Shown piece by piece: positions 6,460 to 9,425 of a stretch of 9,425 nucleotides of DNA. Location: NCBI GenBank assembly GCA_016937175.1, contig JAFGWL010000008.1, positions 1-9,425 on the forward strand. The letters are read 5' to 3'. Numbering within the stretch: position 1 is the first letter of the stretch; each line of letters starts with the position of its first letter. The stretch comes from Candidatus Mcinerneyibacteriota bacterium (GTDB lineage Bacteria; Macinerneyibacteriota; Macinerneyibacteria; Macinerneyibacteriales; DSCS01). A model generated the notes under the pieces. It did not search any database and was not told the DNA's origin. It saw only the letters and a program-made list of their open reading frames with translations. A program made the translations under genes and the position numbers.

Positions 6460-7241
6460 ATGTCCCCCCGACTTTTTAATCTGTGGATCCCTTCTCCCTT
6501 ACCTGCCCGGACTCTTCGGCCGGTCTCCGGATCCCTGAACTCCCCTAAAAGCTCTGTCAAAGGAAGGAGGACAAAATCCCTCTTCATCCTCTCCCTGTGA
6601 GGGATCCTCAGATCCTTCTCTTCACAAATCTCTTCGTCATAATAAATGATATCGATATCAATGGGCCGGGGCCTGTTCCTCTTGGACCATCCCCTCCCCA
6701 TATCCTCTTCTATCTCTTTCACATAAGACAAAAGCGCCCTTGGAGACAGAGGTGTCCTACCCAAAAGGGCCATATTGTAAAAAGGAGGCTGCTGAAGAAA
6801 CCCGGCAGGAGGCGATTCATAAAGAGAGGAGAAGAGGTCACAGAAAAAACTCTTGCGCTTTTTCAGCTCCTGCACAGCTTTCACCAGATTATTCTCCCTC
6901 TTTTCTGTATTGCTTCCCAGGGCCAGGGCCACACTGTGAAGACGGGCTACAGCCCTTCGGCTGATACTTTCTCCGCTGACACTCTTCAGAAAGACTTCTG
7001 CCTCCCAGAGGGTGGCAGGAATCTTATCGAAAAGAAACTCCAGGAGGAGCCCCGGCATATCGTCCATGGAATAAGCGATTGTGTCAAGAAAGCGATCTGT
7101 CCATTGGACGAGTTTTTCAGAAGAGAGGCCGGAAGAAGGAAAAAAGGAAGAATCTGTCCCTGTTTTCACTGAAATCCGGGCGGCCTGCTCTTCATCAGCC
7201 CCTGGCACAGAAATAGCTCGGGAGTAAGTAATCTCATCCAT
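6444..7241 (-). CDS. folK: 2-amino-4-hydroxy-6-hydroxymethyldihydropteridine diphosphokinase with unknown N-terminal extension
   Basis: The 265-residue product has a complete HPPK domain from about residue 104 to 245: VALALGSNTEKRENNL (104-119), YESPPAGFLQQPPFYNMA (141-158), TPLSPRALL (163-171), EEDMGR (178-183), the signature RPRPIDIDIIYYDEE (190-204), and IPHRERMKRDFVLLPL (213-228). HPPK moves pyrophosphate from ATP to hydroxymethyldihydropterin in folate synthesis. The signature has Arg190 where Gly or Ala is usual before P-R. Residues 1-103 are extra: usual HPPKs begin at the LGSN strand. This part, with LVQWTDRFLDTIAYSMDD (44-61), looks folded and largely helical, but I do not recognise it. 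An in-frame TGA (7254-7256) rules out a longer start; the ATG at 7241 has only a weak GGG upstream. The predicted promoter would place +1 on this ATG, so either the message is leaderless or translation begins inside the extension. The gene overlaps panB by 16 bases. Confidence 0.88.
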   Translation of the reverse strand: MDEITYSRAISVPGADEEQAARISVKTGTDSSFFPSSGLSSEKLVQWTDRFLDTIAYSMDDMPGLLLEFLFDKIPATLWEAEVFLKSVSGESISRRAVARLHSVALALGSNTEKRENNLVKAVQELKKRKSFFCDLFSSLYESPPAGFLQQPPFYNMALLGRTPLSPRALLSYVKEIEEDMGRGWSKRNRPRPIDIDIIYYDEEICEEKDLRIPHRERMKRDFVLLPLTELLGEFRDPETGRRVRAGKGEGIHRLKSRGDIWKKD

Positions 7242-7247
7242 AAGCCC

Positions 7248-7275
7248 ATCATATCATATCCCCTTTTGATGTCAA
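7248..7275 (-). promoter_or_regulatory. Sigma70-type promoter upstream of folK
   Basis: On the minus strand TTGACA (7275-7270, perfect -35) is followed after 16 bases by TATGAT (7253-7248, one mismatch to TATAAT). The predicted start, 7 bases past the -10, is position 7241, the A of the annotated folK ATG. A second TATGAT (7258-7253) overlaps the first but has only an 11-base spacer. This promoter would drive folK-panB-panC-comM-buk-ptb-ptb. It is one of only two convincing promoter matches found in the window's gaps. Confidence 0.62.
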
Positions 7276-7285
7276 ACAAAAGGGG
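7260..7285. repeat. Perfect 9-bp inverted repeat enclosing the -35 box (operator or terminator stem)
   Basis: CCCCTTTTG (7260-7268) and CAAAAGGGG (7277-7285) are perfectly complementary around an 8-base loop that holds the -35 hexamer of the folK promoter. On the minus strand the hairpin comes 7 bases after the stop of the ZIP gene, but no U-run follows (ATATGATATG), so it is a poor intrinsic terminator. The position over the -35 would suit a dimeric repressor operator. In read-through RNA the stem could also act as a 3' hairpin for the upstream message. The structure is certain, the role is not. Confidence 0.6.
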
Positions 7286-7292
7286 AAACGGC

Positions 7293-8102
7293 TCAGCCCA
7301 GGGCCACATCCAGAAGCATCATGACGGCAAACCCCAGCGTAAACCCCATGGTAGCCAGGTCGATATTCCCATGCTGCTGAGAATCAGGAACAGCATCTTC
7401 TATGACCACGAAGATCATGGCTCCTGCAGCGAAGGCAAGAGCAAACGGCAGAATAGGTTTAACCGCCACAACAGCCAGAGCCCCAAGCACCGCCGAGAGA
7501 GGTTCCACAAGTCCAGATAATTGTCCGTAAAAAAAACTTTTCCTCCGGCTGAGCCCGACCTGCCTGAGGGGAAAAGCGACTGCCGCGCCTTCCGGGAAGT
7601 TCTGGATCCCGATGCCCAGCGCCAGGGCTACCGCACCGGCAGGGGAAGCGGCGGGAACTCCTCCGGCAAGAGCACCGAAAGCCACTCCCACCGCCAGCCC
7701 CTCGGGAATATTATGGAGTGTCACGGCCAGCACAAGGAGAATACTTTTTTTCAATCCCGTGTGGAGTCCCTCAGCTTTATTGATATCCAGCCCCGGATGA
7801 AGATGGGGTAGAATACGGTCCAGCCCCCAGAGGAAGAAGACTCCCGCCAAAAAACCCGTTACCGCAGGCAGCCAGGGCGGGACAGGAAGCTCCTCGGCCA
7901 TCTCGATGGCAGGAGCCAGAAGAGACCAGTAGCTGGCGGCCGTCATGACTCCGGCGGCGAAGGCCAGCATAAGGTCGTGAAGCTTAAGGTTCACTCCTTT
8001 CATCATAAAGACCGTTCCGGCTCCCAAGGTCGTCATCAGCCAGGTAAAGATACCCGCTGCCAGCGCCAATAGAAGAGGGTCATACTGCAGCAGAGATTCC
8101 AT
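7293..8102 (-). CDS. ZIP-family divalent metal transporter (GufA/ZupT-like)
   Basis: A complete 269-residue inner-membrane protein with about eight hydrophobic segments, at about 8-30, 43-65, 77-98, 119-145, 152-178, 190-212, 216-235 and 248-267. The ZIP metal site is clear: HNIPEG in TM4 (130-135; H130, N131, E134), QNFPEG in TM5 (167-172; Q167, N168, E171) and Glu200 in GLVEP of TM6. A Gln at the start of the TM5 motif is, from memory, also found in the structurally studied Bordetella ZIP of the GufA subfamily, which has a two-metal site. Such proteins import zinc, iron or manganese; the metal here cannot be told. A His-containing cytoplasmic loop (LPHLHPG, 98-104) may sense or deliver metal. 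AGGAGG precedes the ATG at 8102. The gene sits 21 bases after the amidohydrolase, probably in one transcript, and the upstream enzyme is itself metal-dependent. Confidence 0.92.
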   Translation of the reverse strand: MESLLQYDPLLLALAAGIFTWLMTTLGAGTVFMMKGVNLKLHDLMLAFAAGVMTAASYWSLLAPAIEMAEELPVPPWLPAVTGFLAGVFFLWGLDRILPHLHPGLDINKAEGLHTGLKKSILLVLAVTLHNIPEGLAVGVAFGALAGGVPAASPAGAVALALGIGIQNFPEGAAVAFPLRQVGLSRRKSFFYGQLSGLVEPLSAVLGALAVVAVKPILPFALAFAAGAMIFVVIEDAVPDSQQHGNIDLATMGFTLGFAVMMLLDVALG

Positions 8103-8123
8103 GCTCCTCCTTGTCTCTCAGAA

Positions 8124-9293
8124 TCAGGAAAGGATATTGTGTACGATCTTTCCGTCAATGAGTGTCAATCTGCAGACACTCTTCATCTCAAAGGGATCCC
8201 CGTCAAAAACAGCAATATCGGCATCTTTCCCGGGTTCAAGGCTTCCGATACGGTCTGCACAGTCACAGATCTCGGCAGCATGAAGAGTCACCGATTTCAA
8301 AGCGCCCTCTTCAGAGAGGCCGTTTTTACGAGCCAGGCCCACCATGAGGGGAAGATAGTCGATGGGAATGACCGGAGCATCGGTCATGATCGCGACCTTT
8401 ACTCCAGCTTTTTCCAGGATTCCCGCTGTGGAAAAAGTGATATCTTTCAGCTCCTCTTTGACCCGTGCACTCATAGAGGGGCCGATAATTGCATCGATCT
8501 TGTTTTTCGCCAGATATGGAGCGATCTTATGGCCATCGGTACAATGCTCAATACGAAGCTTGAACCCGAACTCTTTCTGAATACGGATGACTGTTATGAT
8601 GTCGTCAAACCTGTGGGCATGACAACGGGCCGTTAGTTTTCCTTCCAGGACAGAGGCCAGAACCTCATTCTGCAGATCAAACTCAGGGGCTTTATCCGGA
8701 TCCTTCTTTCCCCTCTTTTTCTTCTCCAGGTAGTTTTTCGCTTTATAAAAGGCCTCTCTCATGACAGCTGCATTCCCCATCCGTGTGGAAGGATATTGGT
8801 TCTTCCCCACTCCGTAGACCCGTTTGGGGTTTTCTCCCAGAGCCATCTTCAACCCGGCAGGATCTTTCACTACGAGCTCATCCACCACCGAAGAACCGGC
8901 GGTCTTTATGACCACAGACTGCCCTCCGATCACATTGGCGCTTCCCGGGCCGGTAAAGACAGCTGTGATCCCCGCCTTGCAGGCGTCCTTGAAGGCTATA
9001 TCGTCGGGGTTGATGGCGTCGATGGCCCGGAGGTGGGGTGTCGAAGGGTTGGTCATCTCATTACCGTCGGATCCGGCCCATTCATTGCTCTCCTCCCACA
9101 TCCCCACATGGCAATGGGCATCGATAAATCCGGGAGTCACAATCATCCCGCTGCAGTCGATGACCTGGCATTTGGGGGGAGTCGTGAGACCTGCACCGAT
9201 CTCCTTGATCTTTCCATGATCCACGAGGACATCACACTTTTCTCTCCGTTTTCCCCGTCCGTCCAGGACTGTTCCGTTTTTCAGTAAAATCAT
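8124..9293 (-). CDS. Metal-dependent amidohydrolase (imidazolonepropionase/dihydroorotase-like superfamily)
   Basis: A complete 389-residue amidohydrolase-superfamily enzyme. An N-terminal beta-sandwich segment (1-50; LLKNGTVLDG, VDHGKIKEIG) precedes the TIM barrel and is completed by the C-terminal strands (350-389; GSLEPGKDADIAVFDGDP). Likely metal ligands are GFIDAHCH (H60, H62), CHAHRFDD (H225, H227), RIEHCTDGH (H250) and MTDAPV (Asp305). I see no obvious carboxylated lysine as in two-metal dihydroorotases, so one metal may be bound. The blocks GNEMTNPSTPHLRAID (78-93) and GPGSANVIGGQ (115-125) mark a subfamily known from many anaerobes and usually annotated only as 'amidohydrolase'; the substrate, probably a cyclic amide or imidazolone-like ring, is unknown. 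There is no signal peptide, so it is cytoplasmic. AAGGAGGTC precedes the ATG at 9293. It follows the glf-like gene by 20 bases and is followed by the ZIP transporter. Confidence 0.9.
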   Translation of the reverse strand: MILLKNGTVLDGRGKRREKCDVLVDHGKIKEIGAGLTTPPKCQVIDCSGMIVTPGFIDAHCHVGMWEESNEWAGSDGNEMTNPSTPHLRAIDAINPDDIAFKDACKAGITAVFTGPGSANVIGGQSVVIKTAGSSVVDELVVKDPAGLKMALGENPKRVYGVGKNQYPSTRMGNAAVMREAFYKAKNYLEKKKRGKKDPDKAPEFDLQNEVLASVLEGKLTARCHAHRFDDIITVIRIQKEFGFKLRIEHCTDGHKIAPYLAKNKIDAIIGPSMSARVKEELKDITFSTAGILEKAGVKVAIMTDAPVIPIDYLPLMVGLARKNGLSEEGALKSVTLHAAEICDCADRIGSLEPGKDADIAVFDGDPFEMKSVCRLTLIDGKIVHNILS

Positions 9294-9313
9294 AAGACCT
9301 CCTTTTTTAATGT

Positions 9314-9425
9314 CTAATATTTTTCTGCCGCGGAATATGCCGCTTCCATGGCCTGTGACATATTGTAGTACTTGTATTCGGCGAGCCTCCCCACCGGGAA
9401 AAGAGATCTGTAGGAATCCGCCAGG
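9314..9425 (-). CDS. glf: UDP-galactopyranose mutase-like protein, C-terminal end (cut by window edge)
   Basis: Only the last 37 codons are inside the window, ending in TAG at 9314-9316; the frame stays open to the right edge. The peptide begins LADSYRSLFPVGRLAEYKYYNM, shown here as two overlapping pieces: LADSYRSLFPVG and VGRLAEYKYYNMSQAMEAA. The block GRLAEYKYYxMxQ is, from memory, the C-terminal signature of UDP-galactopyranose mutase, where E. coli Glf reads FGGRLAEYKYYDMHQ. That flavoenzyme makes UDP-galactofuranose for surface polysaccharides. A related FAD-dependent amine-oxidase-family protein of a polysaccharide cluster is possible, because the FAD-binding N-terminus is not visible. 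The amidohydrolase starts 20 bases downstream, so the two could be co-transcribed. Confidence 0.72.
   Translation of the reverse strand, partial: LADSYRSLFPVGRLAEYKYYNMSQAMEAAYSAAEKY

Noticed and set aside
7172-7258. Short frame beginning ATGATGGGCTTATGG just before folK
   Set aside because: It is about 28 codons, overlaps folK in another frame, and has no conserved features; the predicted promoter would start transcription after its first codon.
7260-7285. Reading the 9-bp palindrome simply as a strong intrinsic terminator for the ZIP gene
   Set aside because: No run of U follows the stem on the minus strand, and the loop contains a perfect -35 box with a matching -10, so an operator or processing hairpin is at least as likely.
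1-9425. Search for CRISPR repeats, tRNA or rRNA genes, transposases, phage or defence genes
   Set aside because: None was seen on reading both strands. Nearly all the sequence is accounted for by metabolic and housekeeping genes, and gaps over 50 bases occur only at 209-351 and 7242-7292.

Overview
The window looks like a piece of chromosome from an anaerobic, probably fermentative or syntrophic bacterium. It has moderate GC, very short intergenic gaps, good AGGAGG-type ribosome binding sites, and every gene on the minus strand. A membrane-anchored SurA/PpiD-type foldase and a UDP-galactopyranose mutase end suggest a two-membrane (diderm) cell. A butyrate kinase/phosphotransbutyrylase set points to acyl-CoA fermentation. 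The phylum cannot be fixed from this sequence: the second Ptb reads like versions I recall from Bacteroidota and deltaproteobacterial-type anaerobes, but that is memory, not a search.

In transcription order (right to left) the window holds: the C-terminal end of a Glf-like protein (9314-9425); a metal-dependent amidohydrolase (8124-9293); a ZIP-family metal transporter (7293-8102); a short gap (7242-7292) with a strong sigma70-type promoter whose -35 box sits in the loop of a perfect 9-bp inverted repeat; folK with an unrecognised ~100-residue N-terminal extension (6444-7241); panB (5659-6459); panC (4801-5649); comM/yifB (3279-4811); buk (2196-3269); and two tandem ptb paralogues (1263-2180 and 352-1266). 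A GC-rich hairpin (331-346) may end that unit. A separate extended -10 promoter (284-292) then starts the gene for a SurA_N/PpiD-like peptidyl-prolyl isomerase, which runs off the left edge.

folK to ptb is packed so tightly that one seven-gene transcript is likely: folK/panB overlap by 16 bp, panC/comM by about 11 bp and ptb/ptb by 4 bp, and the other gaps are 9 to 15 bp. Its products make cofactors (pterin diphosphate for folate; ketopantoate and pantothenate for CoA) and convert acyl-CoA to acyl phosphate and then to acid plus ATP. CoA is the plausible theme linking panB/panC to ptb/buk. comM is unrelated housekeeping or competence.

No RNA gene, CRISPR array, insertion sequence or phage gene was seen. 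I do not see a clear undescribed system. The points most worth a second look are the promoter/palindrome with a predicted leaderless folK start, the folK N-terminal extension, and the divergent tandem Ptb pair.
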